From: Bacteroidales bacterium
GTDB taxonomy: Bacteria; Bacteroidota; Bacteroidia; Bacteroidales; F082
Direction: 5' to 3'
Assembly (NCBI GenBank): GCA_017537965.1
Contig: JAFYJV010000018.1
Span: 62,001-126,000, forward strand
Length of the DNA: 64,000 nucleotides
Both the position numbers and the translations under genes were made by a program. Shown here piece by piece: positions 52,715 to 61,387 of this stretch (position 1 is its first letter; each line of letters starts with the position of its first letter). Under the pieces are notes generated by a model. That model was not told the DNA's origin. It searched no databases and saw nothing but the letters and a program-made list of their open reading frames with translations.

Positions 52715-54130
52715 ATGTCCATGAATAAAAAAGCATTGATCCTGGTTTTGTTTGCGAGTCTGGCGTTGAACCCCGCTTTCGCCCAAACCGACCAACAACC
52801 TGAAACCGACCCTGTTATCACCAACCGCATCAGCCAATGGCAGGACTTGAAGTTCGGCTTCATGATGCATTGGGGCATGTACGCCCAATGGGAAGTCGTG
52901 GAGTCGTGGTCCATCTGCAACGAGCCTTGGATCAACCGCGACGGTGCTGATTATTATCAATACAAGACAGATTACCAAAACCTTAACAAGACCTTTAACC
53001 CCAAGAACTTCGACCCTTCGAAATGGGCCGAAGCGGCTGCTGATGCGGGAATGAAGTACGTGGTTTTCACAACCAAGCACCACGACGGTTTCTGTATGTT
53101 CAACACCAAGGAAACCACCTATTCTACAGTTGATCCTTCTTGTCCTTTCTCTTCGAATCCTAAAGCAGACATCACTGGGGCAGTGGTCGATGCTTTTCGC
53201 AAAAAAGGTTTTTGGACAGGACTCTATTTCTCCAAGCCCGATTGGCATTGCGACGACTACTGGGCGCACGAATGGGCCACCCCTGACCGCAACGTGAACT
53301 ATGACCCGACTGTACATCCCGAGCGTTTTCAGAAATATAAGGACTTCACTTTCCGTCAAATCAAGGAACTCACCCACAACTACGGCGACATCGACATCCT
53401 TTGGCTGGACGGTGGCTGGGTGCGTCCCGAATGGAGCGTGAACGACGAGACCCGTCCGTGGTTGGGTTGCCAAGGCTACATCCAGGATGTGGATATGCCC
53501 AAGATCGCTGCCATGGCCCGTGAGAACAATCCCGATCTGATCATTGTGGACCGCTCGGTAGGAGGGAAGTACGAGAACTATCAAACACCCGAGCAGCAGG
53601 TGCCAGACAGCCTTTTGCCGTATCCTTGGGAGACCTGCATGTCGATGGGCAACTCATGGTCGTATGTTTCCACCGACACCTACAAGAGCACCAACAAGCT
53701 CACCCATCTGCTGTGCGATATCGTGGCCAAAGGTGGCAATTTTCTGCTTAATGTCGGCCCCGATGCTGATGGCAACCTGCCTGACACCGCTTTGCTACGT
53801 ATGAAAGAAATCGGCGAATGGATGAAGGTCAACGGCGAAGCTATTTACGGCACACAGCCTGTTTATCCATACACCTACGGCAAGTTCCGTTTCACTCAAA
53901 AAGGTAATAAGGTGTATGCCATCTTCCTATTGGATGAGCAGGAGAGCCCCGTGCCGGATACTTATTGGATTGATGCTGCCGATTTGAAACTTATTCCGGG
54001 AAAAGTCAAAGTATTGGGCAGTAAAAAGAAAGCCTCCCTTCGCAAGGAGGCTGATGGTCGTTACCGCATCGACTTCCCTAGCTCATTTGAGATGCCACAT
54101 GCCGTGGTATTCGAAATCCGGAAACGCTAA
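52715..54130 (+). CDS. Exported GH29 alpha-L-fucosidase
   Basis: Releases L-fucose from host glycans. It has 471 residues with a signal peptide (MSMNKKALILVLFASLALNPAFAQ; a second ATG at 52721 is equally possible). GH29 features: LKFGFMMHWGMYAQWE, YVVFTTKHHDGFCMF (the HHDGF motif), GLYFSKPDWH, and DIDILWLDGGW with Asp232 as expected nucleophile. WETCMSMGNSWSY and GGNFLLNVGPDADG are also typical. A short C-terminal beta-sandwich follows. No T9SS or lipid signal is present, so it is likely periplasmic. With the sialidase it suggests mucin-type glycan use. Confidence 0.94.
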   Translation: MSMNKKALILVLFASLALNPAFAQTDQQPETDPVITNRISQWQDLKFGFMMHWGMYAQWEVVESWSICNEPWINRDGADYYQYKTDYQNLNKTFNPKNFDPSKWAEAAADAGMKYVVFTTKHHDGFCMFNTKETTYSTVDPSCPFSSNPKADITGAVVDAFRKKGFWTGLYFSKPDWHCDDYWAHEWATPDRNVNYDPTVHPERFQKYKDFTFRQIKELTHNYGDIDILWLDGGWVRPEWSVNDETRPWLGCQGYIQDVDMPKIAAMARENNPDLIIVDRSVGGKYENYQTPEQQVPDSLLPYPWETCMSMGNSWSYVSTDTYKSTNKLTHLLCDIVAKGGNFLLNVGPDADGNLPDTALLRMKEIGEWMKVNGEAIYGTQPVYPYTYGKFRFTQKGNKVYAIFLLDEQESPVPDTYWIDAADLKLIPGKVKVLGSKKKASLRKEADGRYRIDFPSSFEMPHAVVFEIRKR

Positions 54131-54160
54131 TAAAGACAGACCTTTAGATCAGTACACAAC

Positions 54161-54190
54161 TTTGTGGACCACAAAATTATGGACCACAAA
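54161..54190. repeat. Palindrome and 15-bp direct repeat before the ATPase gene
   Basis: TTTGTGGACCACAAA (54161-54175) is a perfect odd palindrome. Its right half TGGACCACAAA recurs at 54180-54190, 15 bases on. The set lies 25-54 bases upstream of a -7 box. Confidence 0.75.
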
Positions 54191-54214
54191 CTTGCGGACT
54201 AAAGAAATATGTCT

Positions 54215-54222
54215 TATTTTTG
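54215..54222 (+). promoter_or_regulatory. -7 box (TATTTTTG), ATPase gene
   Basis: TATTTTTG followed by CGG, 21 bases before the ATG at 54244. Confidence 0.65.
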
Positions 54223-54243
54223 CGGCATCAATAGAAAAACATC

Positions 54244-55368
54244 ATGAAAAAATCATTCATTTATGGTGTAGCCGTTGAAGGCAACAACTTTACGGATCGT
54301 GAAAAAGAAACCAGGCGTTTGAAGCAAGACTTCGAAAACGGGCAGAACATGATCCTCATTTCTCCGCGAAGAATGGGCAAAACCTCGCTTGTGCGGAAGG
54401 TCCAGACGCTTGTTGATAAAAATATTGTGACGGTTTATATGGATATCTACGACTGTCGCAACGAGTATGAGTTCTACAACAAGTTTGCCGCCGCCCTTAT
54501 GAAGCAAACCGCTGGCAAAACAGAGGCCATCATGAAAAACATCAAGGAATTTCTGGTGCGCTTGTCACCAACCATTTCATTTGGTCTTGATCCCAACAAT
54601 GAGCTTTCGTTGTCCCTTGGCATTACCCCAAAAAACTACTCGCCGGAGGAGATTCTACAACTACCCGAACGTATAGCCGCTAAAGTAGGCAAGCACATTG
54701 TCGTTTGCATTGATGAATTCCAACAGGTTGGAGAGTTTCCCGATTCGCTCAGCGTTCAAAAGAGGATGCGTGGCGTTTGGCAATTGCAAAGCAACGCCTC
54801 GTATTGTTTGTTTGGAAGCAAAAAGCACCTGCTAACCAACCTCTTTCAAAACAAGAGAATGCCGTTTTATCAATTTGGCGACATCATGTTTCTCCAACCT
54901 ATCCTTACGGAAGACTGGATCCCTTTTATACGCCAGAAGTTTGAGGAAAAGAAAATGAGTATTTCCGACGCCGTTATCGAAAAGATCTGCTCGACAGTTC
55001 AGAACCAATCCTCTTATGTTCAGCAACTGGCATGGAACGTCATGCTCAATACCACAAAAAAGGCGGATGAGAACACTTTGGAAACTGCCATTGAAGACAT
55101 GCTGAATCAAAACTCACAGCTGTTTTTGCAACAAATTGAGAACTTGACTGCCTTCCAGATGAACTTTTTGAAAGCCGTCGCCAAAGGTGTACACTCTGAT
55201 TTCACTTCTAAAGAAGTCTTGGCTAACTTTGATCTGGGTTCAAAATCCAATGTCGCAGGAATCATTACCGTGTTGACAAAAAAGGAATTGATAGAAAAAA
55301 CGCCGCAGAGAATCGTTTTTGCTGACCCCGTTTTTGAATTGTGGTTCACCAAAGAATGGTGTAAATAA
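54244..55368 (+). CDS. AAA/archaeal-type ATP-binding protein
   Basis: A 374-residue STAND/AAA-type ATPase. Opening FIYGVAVEGNNFTDRE is typical of the group; Walker A is SPRRMGKTS (40-48), Walker B is HIVVCIDEF (151-159), and an SNASYCLFGSKKHLL sensor region follows. The C-terminal 90 residues form a winged-helix-like region (FMN-free; FTSKEVLANFDLGSKSNVAGI, then LTKKELIEKTPQRIVFADPVFELWF). These are common, often multicopy, accessory ATPases of Bacteroidota with unknown role. By eye it is more A/T-rich than its neighbours, in keeping with an accessory gene. It ends one base before the convergent leuS stop. Confidence 0.88.
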   Translation: MKKSFIYGVAVEGNNFTDREKETRRLKQDFENGQNMILISPRRMGKTSLVRKVQTLVDKNIVTVYMDIYDCRNEYEFYNKFAAALMKQTAGKTEAIMKNIKEFLVRLSPTISFGLDPNNELSLSLGITPKNYSPEEILQLPERIAAKVGKHIVVCIDEFQQVGEFPDSLSVQKRMRGVWQLQSNASYCLFGSKKHLLTNLFQNKRMPFYQFGDIMFLQPILTEDWIPFIRQKFEEKKMSISDAVIEKICSTVQNQSSYVQQLAWNVMLNTTKKADENTLETAIEDMLNQNSQLFLQQIENLTAFQMNFLKAVAKGVHSDFTSKEVLANFDLGSKSNVAGIITVLTKKELIEKTPQRIVFADPVFELWFTKEWCK

Positions 55369-58300
55369 CTACCCAACCACGATATTCACAATCTTCTTCG
55401 GCACGTAGATGACCTTGCGGATCTGCTTGCCCTCGATCCATTTGGCGGACTCGGGAGCGGCCAGCACGGCGGCTTGCACCTCGTCGGCGGTCATGGTGAC
55501 GGGCAGTTCCATGTTGAAACGCATCTTGCCGTTGAAGCTGATAGGGTAGTTGAAGCTGTTCTCCACAGTCTTGCTCTCGTCATAGACAGGGAACGAAGCG
55601 TTGACCACCGAGGTGTCGTGACCCAGCAGGTGCCACAGTTCTTCGGCGATATGAGGAGCGTAAGGCGAGATCATCACGCACAAGGGCTCCAGAATCTCGC
55701 GTTTGTTGCACTTGAGGTCGTTGAGCTCGTTGACGCAGATCATGAAGGCAGAGACCACCGTGTTGAACGAGATGCTCTCGATGCCTTCTTCCTCTTTCTT
55801 GATGAGGGTGTGCAGGCTCTTCAACTCGGGTGCAGTGGCGGGCTCGTTGCTCACGTTGAACTCGTTGTTCTCGTTGTGGAACAGTCTCCAGAACTTGCGC
55901 ACGAATCGGAAGGTGCCTTCGATGCCTTGGGTGTCCCATGGCTTGGACTGCTCAAGCGGCCCGAGGAACATTTCATAGAGACGGAGCGTGTCGGCGCCGT
56001 ATTTCTCCACGAGGTCGTCGGGGTTCTGCACATTATATTTCGACTTCGACATCTTTTCGACTTCCGAGCCGCAGACAAAAATGTCGTTGCCGTCCTTGTC
56101 TTTCTCAAAAAGGAACTGGGCATCGTGCAAGTCATCGCGCCATTGGCGGAAAGCTTCCACGTCGAGCACGTCGTTGCGCACCATATTGATATCCACATGG
56201 ATGGGATCGCTGAATTCCTCACGTCCTTCGATGTTCTTAGAGATGAACAGAGGACCGCCGTGATAGGCCTCGCCTTCCACAAAGGTTGGGACATCCTTGC
56301 CAGCGATGAGATCCTTGATCTTCTGCTCGACTTTGTTGGTGCCGTTTATGTAGTCGTTCACCACATCGATAATCGGAACGAGAAGGAGCTTGTATCCTTT
56401 CGACGCAGCATATTCTTCCCAAGGTTCGGCTACCTTCTCGAGGGCTCCCATGCGGTTAATCTCGATGAGGATGCCTTTTTCAGGACAGAAGAAGTCGAAG
56501 CGACGGCGGCCGTCCTTGAAGTCCTTCTCGAACTTCACACCCAGCTTGTTGTCTTTGATATGTCGCCAAACGCCGTATTCGCAGAGTTTCTCCATGTTGG
56601 CGCGATAGGCGAAGCTGGAACGGCCTTGGATCATGCCTTGGTTGATCATCCGTTGGAAGGGCTCTTCCTTGCACGACAAACCGACGTCATAAAGGAACTT
56701 GCACCAGAAGCGGCTGTAGATCAAGTGGCCGGTAGCATGTTCTGCGCCGCCGATATAGAGATCGACGTTCTGCCAATAGTCGTTGGCCTCGCGGCTGAAA
56801 TATTCCTTATTGTTATGCGGGTCTTCGTAGCGGAAGTAATAGCCACTGGAACCGGCAAAGCCAGGCATGGTGTTGGTCTCGATGGGATAGCCCTCTTCGG
56901 TGACCCAGTTCTTGGCACGGGCCAAAGGCGGCTCACCCGTCTCAGTGGGCTTGTATTCGTTGATGGAAGGTAGCTCCAGAGGCAACTTTGATTCGTCCAT
57001 GGCGTAAGGCATGCCGTCCTTGTAGTAGATCGGGAAAGGCTCACCCCAGTAACGCTGGCGGCTGAAGATGGCATCGCGCAGGCGGTAGTTGGTCTTGCCG
57101 GTACCTACGCCGAGTATCTCAAGTTCTTCGATCATGCGCAGGATGGCTTTCTTGACTGGCAGTCCGTTGAGGAAGCCTGAGTTGACCAGTTCGCCATCCT
57201 TGGCGTCGAAGCTTTCTTCCCAGGTGGAGGGGTCGGTCGGCTCGGTGCCGGGTTTCTTCACCACTTGGATGATGGGCAGGTTGAAATGGCGTGCAAAGGC
57301 GAAGTCGCGGCTGTCGTGGGCAGGCACGGCCATGATGGCGCCTGTGCCGTAGCCCATCAGCACGTAGTCGGCAATCCAGATGGGCAGCTTGGCACCCGTG
57401 ATGGGGTTGATGCCGTAGGCACCCGTGAAGGCGCCGCTCACCTTGCGGACTTCGGCCATGCGCTCGCGTTCGCTGCGGTTCTTGGTGCGGGTGATGTATT
57501 CCTCCACCTCGGCGCAACGCGCCGAGGTGGTGATCTCGCTCACCAGCTCGTGTTCAGGTGCCAGCACCATGAAGGTCGTTCCGAACAAGGTGTCCGCACG
57601 GGTGGTAAACACCTCAAGGTCGATGTCCTTGCCATCGACTTTAAAGATGACGGAAGCACCCATCGACTTGCCGATCCAGTTGCGTTGCACATCTTTCACT
57701 GACTCGCTCCATTCGACCGTCTCAAGGCCTTCAAGCAGTCTGTCGGCGTAGGCGGTGATGCGGAGCAGCCATTGTTTCATCGACTTGCGGACCACGGGAT
57801 AGCCTCCACGCACCGAGAGGCCGTCGGCTACCTCGTCGTTGGCGAGCACCGTGCCCAGTTCGGGGCACCAGTTCACCATCGCCTCGGCCTGGTAGGCTAG
57901 GCGGTAATTCATCAGCACCTCTTGCTGTTCCTTCTCGCTCATGGCTTTCCACTCGGCAGCGGTAAAGTGCAGTGGCTTGCTCTCGGCCACATCGAGGCCT
58001 TCAGTGCCAGTGGCCCCAAATGCCTCCATCAGCTCGCTGATGGGACGGGCTTGCTTGGCTTGGTTGCAATAATAGGAGTTGAACAACTGCAAGAAGGTCC
58101 ATTGGGTCCACTTATAGTAGCCTGGCTCGCAGGTGCGCACCTCGCGGTCCCAGTCGTAGCAGAAGCCGATCTTGTCCATCTGCTCGCGGTAGTGGTTGAT
58201 GTTCTTCTCGGTCGTCACGGCGGGGTGGGTGCCTGTCTGGATGGCATATTGCTCGGCGGGCAGACCGTAAGCATCGTAGCCCATCGGGTGCAGCACGTTG

Positions 58301-58509
58301 AAGCCTTTCAGACGTTTGTATCTCGCATAGATGTCGGAGGCGATATAACCCAGCGGATGGCCCACATGCAGACCTGCGCCCGAAGGATACGGGAACATAT
58401 CCAAGACATAAAACTTAGGCTTGCCGTGGTCAATATCGACCTTATAGATTTTGTTGTCGTGCCAGTACTGCTGCCACTTTTTTTCGATCTCGGTAAAATT
58501 ATAATCCAT
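55369..58509 (-). CDS. leuS: Leucyl-tRNA synthetase with an inserted DUF559-like domain
   Basis: Charges tRNA-Leu. It has 1046 residues, against about 940 for typical Bacteroides LeuRS. HIGH motif [15 protein letters not shown] (near 40-54); editing domain with [25 protein letters not shown] motif [11 protein letters not shown] (near 810); C-terminal anticodon domain. Residues 637-752 are an extra block between [14 protein letters not shown] and [20 protein letters not shown]. It resembles DUF559, a Vsr-like nuclease fold: [33 protein letters not shown] (Asp672, Glu683), and [14 protein letters not shown]. The second acidic position is Asn685, and the usual DGxxH is absent. I start at [12 protein letters not shown], 29 bases after the -7 box. 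Confidence 0.95.
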   Translation of the reverse strand: MDYNFTEIEKKWQQYWHDNKIYKVDIDHGKPKFYVLDMFPYPSGAGLHVGHPLGYIASDIYARYKRLKGFNVLHPMGYDAYGLPAEQYAIQTGTHPAVTTEKNINHYREQMDKIGFCYDWDREVRTCEPGYYKWTQWTFLQLFNSYYCNQAKQARPISELMEAFGATGTEGLDVAESKPLHFTAAEWKAMSEKEQQEVLMNYRLAYQAEAMVNWCPELGTVLANDEVADGLSVRGGYPVVRKSMKQWLLRITAYADRLLEGLETVEWSESVKDVQRNWIGKSMGASVIFKVDGKDIDLEVFTTRADTLFGTTFMVLAPEHELVSEITTSARCAEVEEYITRTKNRSERERMAEVRKVSGAFTGAYGINPITGAKLPIWIADYVLMGYGTGAIMAVPAHDSRDFAFARHFNLPIIQVVKKPGTEPTDPSTWEESFDAKDGELVNSGFLNGLPVKKAILRMIEELEILGVGTGKTNYRLRDAIFSRQRYWGEPFPIYYKDGMPYAMDESKLPLELPSINEYKPTETGEPPLARAKNWVTEEGYPIETNTMPGFAGSSGYYFRYEDPHNNKEYFSREANDYWQNVDLYIGGAEHATGHLIYSRFWCKFLYDVGLSCKEEPFQRMINQGMIQGRSSFAYRANMEKLCEYGVWRHIKDNKLGVKFEKDFKDGRRRFDFFCPEKGILIEINRMGALEKVAEPWEEYAASKGYKLLLVPIIDVVNDYINGTNKVEQKIKDLIAGKDVPTFVEGEAYHGGPLFISKNIEGREEFSDPIHVDINMVRNDVLDVEAFRQWRDDLHDAQFLFEKDKDGNDIFVCGSEVEKMSKSKYNVQNPDDLVEKYGADTLRLYEMFLGPLEQSKPWDTQGIEGTFRFVRKFWRLFHNENNEFNVSNEPATAPELKSLHTLIKKEEEGIESISFNTVVSAFMICVNELNDLKCNKREILEPLCVMISPYAPHIAEELWHLLGHDTSVVNASFPVYDESKTVENSFNYPISFNGKMRFNMELPVTMTADEVQAAVLAAPESAKWIEGKQIRKVIYVPKKIVNIVVG

Positions 58510-58537
58510 AAAGAGCGTTTTTGTCGAATACAAACTG

Positions 58538-58545
58538 CAAAGATA
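58538..58545 (-). promoter_or_regulatory. -7 box (TATCTTTG), leuS
   Basis: TATCTTTG on the minus strand, 28 bases before the leuS ATG. Confidence 0.65.
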
Positions 58546-58556
58546 CATATTTTTAG

Positions 58557-58564
58557 TAACTTTG
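58557..58564 (+). promoter_or_regulatory. -7 box (TAACTTTG), histidine kinase
   Basis: TAACTTTG, 18 bases before the ATG at 58583, back to back with the leuS promoter. Confidence 0.6.
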
Positions 58565-58582
58565 CGCTATAAAAATCCGCAA

Positions 58583-60085
58583 ATGAACCTCTACGCAAAC
58601 AAGAAACGCTGGAAATGGGCACTCGCCGTGGTGGCACTCCTCATCGTGGGCGCATCGCTGTGGTACACCAACTACCTCGTGAAGTCGATTGCCGAACAGG
58701 AGACCAACCAGGTGAAGATGTGGGCCGCCGCCATGGAGCAACATGCAGGCATGATGAAAACCACCGAGGAGTTCTTCGGCAAGGTCAGTGAACAGGAGAA
58801 ACTGCGCGTGAACCTCTTGGCACATGCTTATCGCGAAGTGCTCGACTTCTCCAACGACGCCAACACAGGCATCTATCTTGAGATCATCAAGAACAACATC
58901 AGCATCCCGCTTGTGATCACGGATGACAAAGGGAATATCATGTTCTCGAACAACCTCCCTGACGACCAAAAAGATAAAAAGCTGTTTGACGCAGAGATGC
59001 GCAAGGCCTATTCGAAGTTCTCTCCCATCAAGATCAACCCGGGCTTCGGACAGATCCAGTGGCTGTATTATAACGAGTCGATGATCTACACGGAACTCAA
59101 GGCAGTGCTCGAAGGCATGATCGACCATTTCTTGGAGGAGATCACCCTCAATGCGGTGGGTGCTCCAGTGATCATCACCAATGCCGATGGTACCAAGATC
59201 CTTAGCTATGGCAACCTCGATTCGCTTCAGATGCTCAATGCTGATTATGTGGAACATCAGCTGGAGGTGATGCGCTCGGAGAACGATCCGCTTGAGATCG
59301 ACTTCATGAATACGGGCAAGGCATATATCTATTACCGCACTACCGATCTGGTGGAGCAGATGAAATACTTCCCCATCATCCAGTTCATCGTGGTAGGGCT
59401 TTATCTGTTGATCGCCTATCTGCTTTTCAGCTGGGCACGCCGTTCGGAACAGAACCAGGTGTGGGCTGGCATGGCAAAAGAAACGGCGCATCAGTTGGGC
59501 ACGCCGCTGTCGTCGCTGATGGGTTGGGTCGAGTTGCTCAAGATGCAAGAGGAGCCTTTTGCCGGGACCGATGAGATGGAGAAGGACATCGAACGCTTGC
59601 AGGTGGTGACGGACCGTTTCTCGAAGATCGGCTCAGTGCCTGTGCTGGAGCCTACCGACATCATTCCGGTCATCAAGGATACCATGGACTATCTCCAGCA
59701 TCGTTTTTCGAAGAAATTCGAATTCGACATCCAGTTGCCTACTGAGTCGTTGGTCTTGCCTTTGGTGCCGTCGCTGTTCCGTTGGGTGCTTGAGAATCTG
59801 ACGAAGAACGCCATCGACGCCATGGGCGACAAAGGCAAGATATCCCTGGAACTTGTGGAGGGAGCCGATGAGGTGACCATCGACCTGAGCGATACGGGAA
59901 AAGGCATCCCGAAGTCACAGTTCAAACAGGTGTTCAATCCCGGCTTTACCAGCAAGAAACGAGGCTGGGGATTGGGGCTTTCACTTGCCAAGCGTATCAT
60001 CGAAGAGTATCACAAAGGCAAGATCTTTGTGAAATCGTCTGTCTTGGGACAAGGCACTACGTTTCGGATTCAGTTAAGGAAATAA
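58583..60085 (+). CDS. Membrane sensor histidine kinase (orphan)
   Basis: A 500-residue kinase. One membrane segment near 10-32, a sensor region (about 33-265) outside or in the periplasm that contains two matching blocks (IPLVITDDKGNIMFSNN and APVIITNADGTKILSYGN, PAS-like), a second membrane segment near 266-285, then the catalytic core. H-box KETAHQLGTPLSSL with His303, N-box LENLTKNAIDAMG, G1 LSDTGKGIP, and G2 RGWGLGLSLAKRI. The kinase is complete, but no response regulator is next to it; the partner must be elsewhere. Separate -7 box from the leuS gene. Confidence 0.93.
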   Translation: MNLYANKKRWKWALAVVALLIVGASLWYTNYLVKSIAEQETNQVKMWAAAMEQHAGMMKTTEEFFGKVSEQEKLRVNLLAHAYREVLDFSNDANTGIYLEIIKNNISIPLVITDDKGNIMFSNNLPDDQKDKKLFDAEMRKAYSKFSPIKINPGFGQIQWLYYNESMIYTELKAVLEGMIDHFLEEITLNAVGAPVIITNADGTKILSYGNLDSLQMLNADYVEHQLEVMRSENDPLEIDFMNTGKAYIYYRTTDLVEQMKYFPIIQFIVVGLYLLIAYLLFSWARRSEQNQVWAGMAKETAHQLGTPLSSLMGWVELLKMQEEPFAGTDEMEKDIERLQVVTDRFSKIGSVPVLEPTDIIPVIKDTMDYLQHRFSKKFEFDIQLPTESLVLPLVPSLFRWVLENLTKNAIDAMGDKGKISLELVEGADEVTIDLSDTGKGIPKSQFKQVFNPGFTSKKRGWGLGLSLAKRIIEEYHKGKIFVKSSVLGQGTTFRIQLRK

Positions 60086-60101
60086 TTTTAGAGAGAGACG
60101 G

Positions 60102-61358
60102 TCAATCTCTAAATTCTAAATTCTTAATTCTAAGTTTTTCCATCGCTTGTTTAATGGTCTCCGCATGTCTTCCTTTGATGATCACATGATGGTTGCCGAT
60201 GGAATGTTTCAGTAGATACGGCCTTAAATCCACATTCAGCGTGATCTGCGTGCGGCAGAAATGGTCGCTGTAAGGCGCTTTGATGGCTTGGGCTTCGGCG
60301 ACGAAATAGCGATCCAGTTGCGGTCCGCCCCATTTGAAGATGGTGTAGTCGGTCAAAGGCATCACACCTTGGATAGCTACACCGATGCCCGACTCGAAAT
60401 GCGAGCGGATAGTCGTTTCGTCGCATAGGTTGAGAGGGATGGTGCAATGGGCGAGCATGGTGCTGTGGTCGGTGAGGTTGGATGGGTTTGCCATGAAAGC
60501 TTCTTCGCCTAGCAGGCGTTTTGCCAGCAGCATGCTCATCAAGGTTTGCATGTCGCCCTCACAGCCAGCCACGATGCCTTCGTCGTTAAGCAAAGCAAGG
60601 GCTAGGCAACTAGTGGTGCCGCAGGTCTTGACGATGTCGAAACATCGGATAGTCATGGCTTCGAGGCGTTCTTCCTGACAGATCTTTTTGATGGCGAGAT
60701 AGGCCTTGGCTGCCTCCACCATGTCGGCGCAAGAGGGTTCTTTGACGGCTTTGGCGCGTTTCACGGTGGCTTGTGCCACCTTCACGGCGTCGGTTTGTGG
60801 GATGGCCTTGATACCGTCAATGAGGCGTTGCAGGTCGATGTCAACGGTCTCGACGCCGAATTGTTCCAACAGGAAATCGCGGTCCACGTCACTGGCGATG
60901 AGCCAGTCGGAGGGTTTCCCGAAGAGGCCCACACGCAGCCCTTTCAGGGGAGACGTGGCCCGCAGGGCTTTCACGATCTCCTCGTTGGTTCCATGAAGGA
61001 TGCGTCCTTGCAGGCCATTTTGGCCCAGCCAGGTCAGGATCTCCAGGGAAGCGGCCAGTGAGTTGTTGCGTCCGTCGGCGATAAGCGTGACGGTTTTCGG
61101 TTGGGATGGAGCACACAACGTCTCTACGTCGATCGTTGACCACACGGTCTTGAACAGGTTTTCCACTCCGCCTGTGGCGACCATGATAGCGTCGGGCACA
61201 TAGGGATGTTGTTTCCATTGTTCGATGGAGGCGGCATCATCGCCGAGGATGCAGCATTCAACGCCGCAAGCAGTTTCCATCCCTTGCAGCAGTTCGGCAT
61301 ATTCCTCCTTGACGAATTCATCAGTTTGGAAAGAAGAACGAAGGATCAGGATTTTCAT
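60102..61358 (-). CDS. L-fucose/arabinose-isomerase-like protein, function unknown
   Basis: A 418-residue cytoplasmic protein. Its C-terminal half (CEGDMQTLMSMLLAKRL, then FMANPSNLTD and GIGVAIQGVMPLTDY) resembles the C-terminal domains of the fucose/arabinose isomerase superfamily, and its N-terminal half is Rossmann-like (LKGLRVGLFGKPSDWLI). It is shorter than true FucI (about 590), so the reaction is not certain. The final ten codons (LRIKNLEFRD, stop) are made of an AGAATTT-type heptamer array, so the native C-terminus has probably been replaced. It shares the strand with the secreted redoxin before it, with a 29-base spacer. Confidence 0.8.
   Translation of the reverse strand: MKILILRSSFQTDEFVKEEYAELLQGMETACGVECCILGDDAASIEQWKQHPYVPDAIMVATGGVENLFKTVWSTIDVETLCAPSQPKTVTLIADGRNNSLAASLEILTWLGQNGLQGRILHGTNEEIVKALRATSPLKGLRVGLFGKPSDWLIASDVDRDFLLEQFGVETVDIDLQRLIDGIKAIPQTDAVKVAQATVKRAKAVKEPSCADMVEAAKAYLAIKKICQEERLEAMTIRCFDIVKTCGTTSCLALALLNDEGIVAGCEGDMQTLMSMLLAKRLLGEEAFMANPSNLTDHSTMLAHCTIPLNLCDETTIRSHFESGIGVAIQGVMPLTDYTIFKWGGPQLDRYFVAEAQAIKAPYSDHFCRTQITLNVDLRPYLLKHSIGNHHVIIKGRHAETIKQAMEKLRIKNLEFRD
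60106..60134. repeat. Heptamer array, AGAATTT type, 4 units, in coding end
   Basis: Minus strand AGAATTA, AGAATTT, AGAATTT, AGAGATT. It supplies the last codons of the isomerase-like gene and stops just before its TGA. Confidence 0.8.
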
Positions 61359-61387
61359 AGTTAAGAGTAAAAGCTAAGAGTGTAAGA
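61359..61387. repeat. Imperfect heptamer spacer, ACTCTTA type
   Basis: On the minus strand CTTACAC, TCTTAGC, TTTTACT, CTTAACT, then ATG. It fills the gap between the redoxin gene and the isomerase-like gene. Periodicity is weaker than in the other arrays. Confidence 0.5.

Noticed and set aside
56254-56601. LeuS insert considered as an intein
   Set aside because: No Cys or Ser at the block's N-terminal junction, no terminal His-Asn, no splicing motifs; the length of about 116 residues is too short.
55474-56973. 499-residue open frame opposite leuS, and similar long frames opposite other genes (11596-12738, 27332-28498, 4571-5428, 40285-41232)
   Set aside because: They lie wholly antisense to well-supported genes, lack promoters and family motifs, and show the composition expected of a shadow frame in GC-rich third positions.
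60102-61358. Assignment as L-fucose isomerase FucI next to the fucosidase
   Set aside because: The protein is about 170 residues too short and the N-terminal part does not match; no fuc genes are adjacent.
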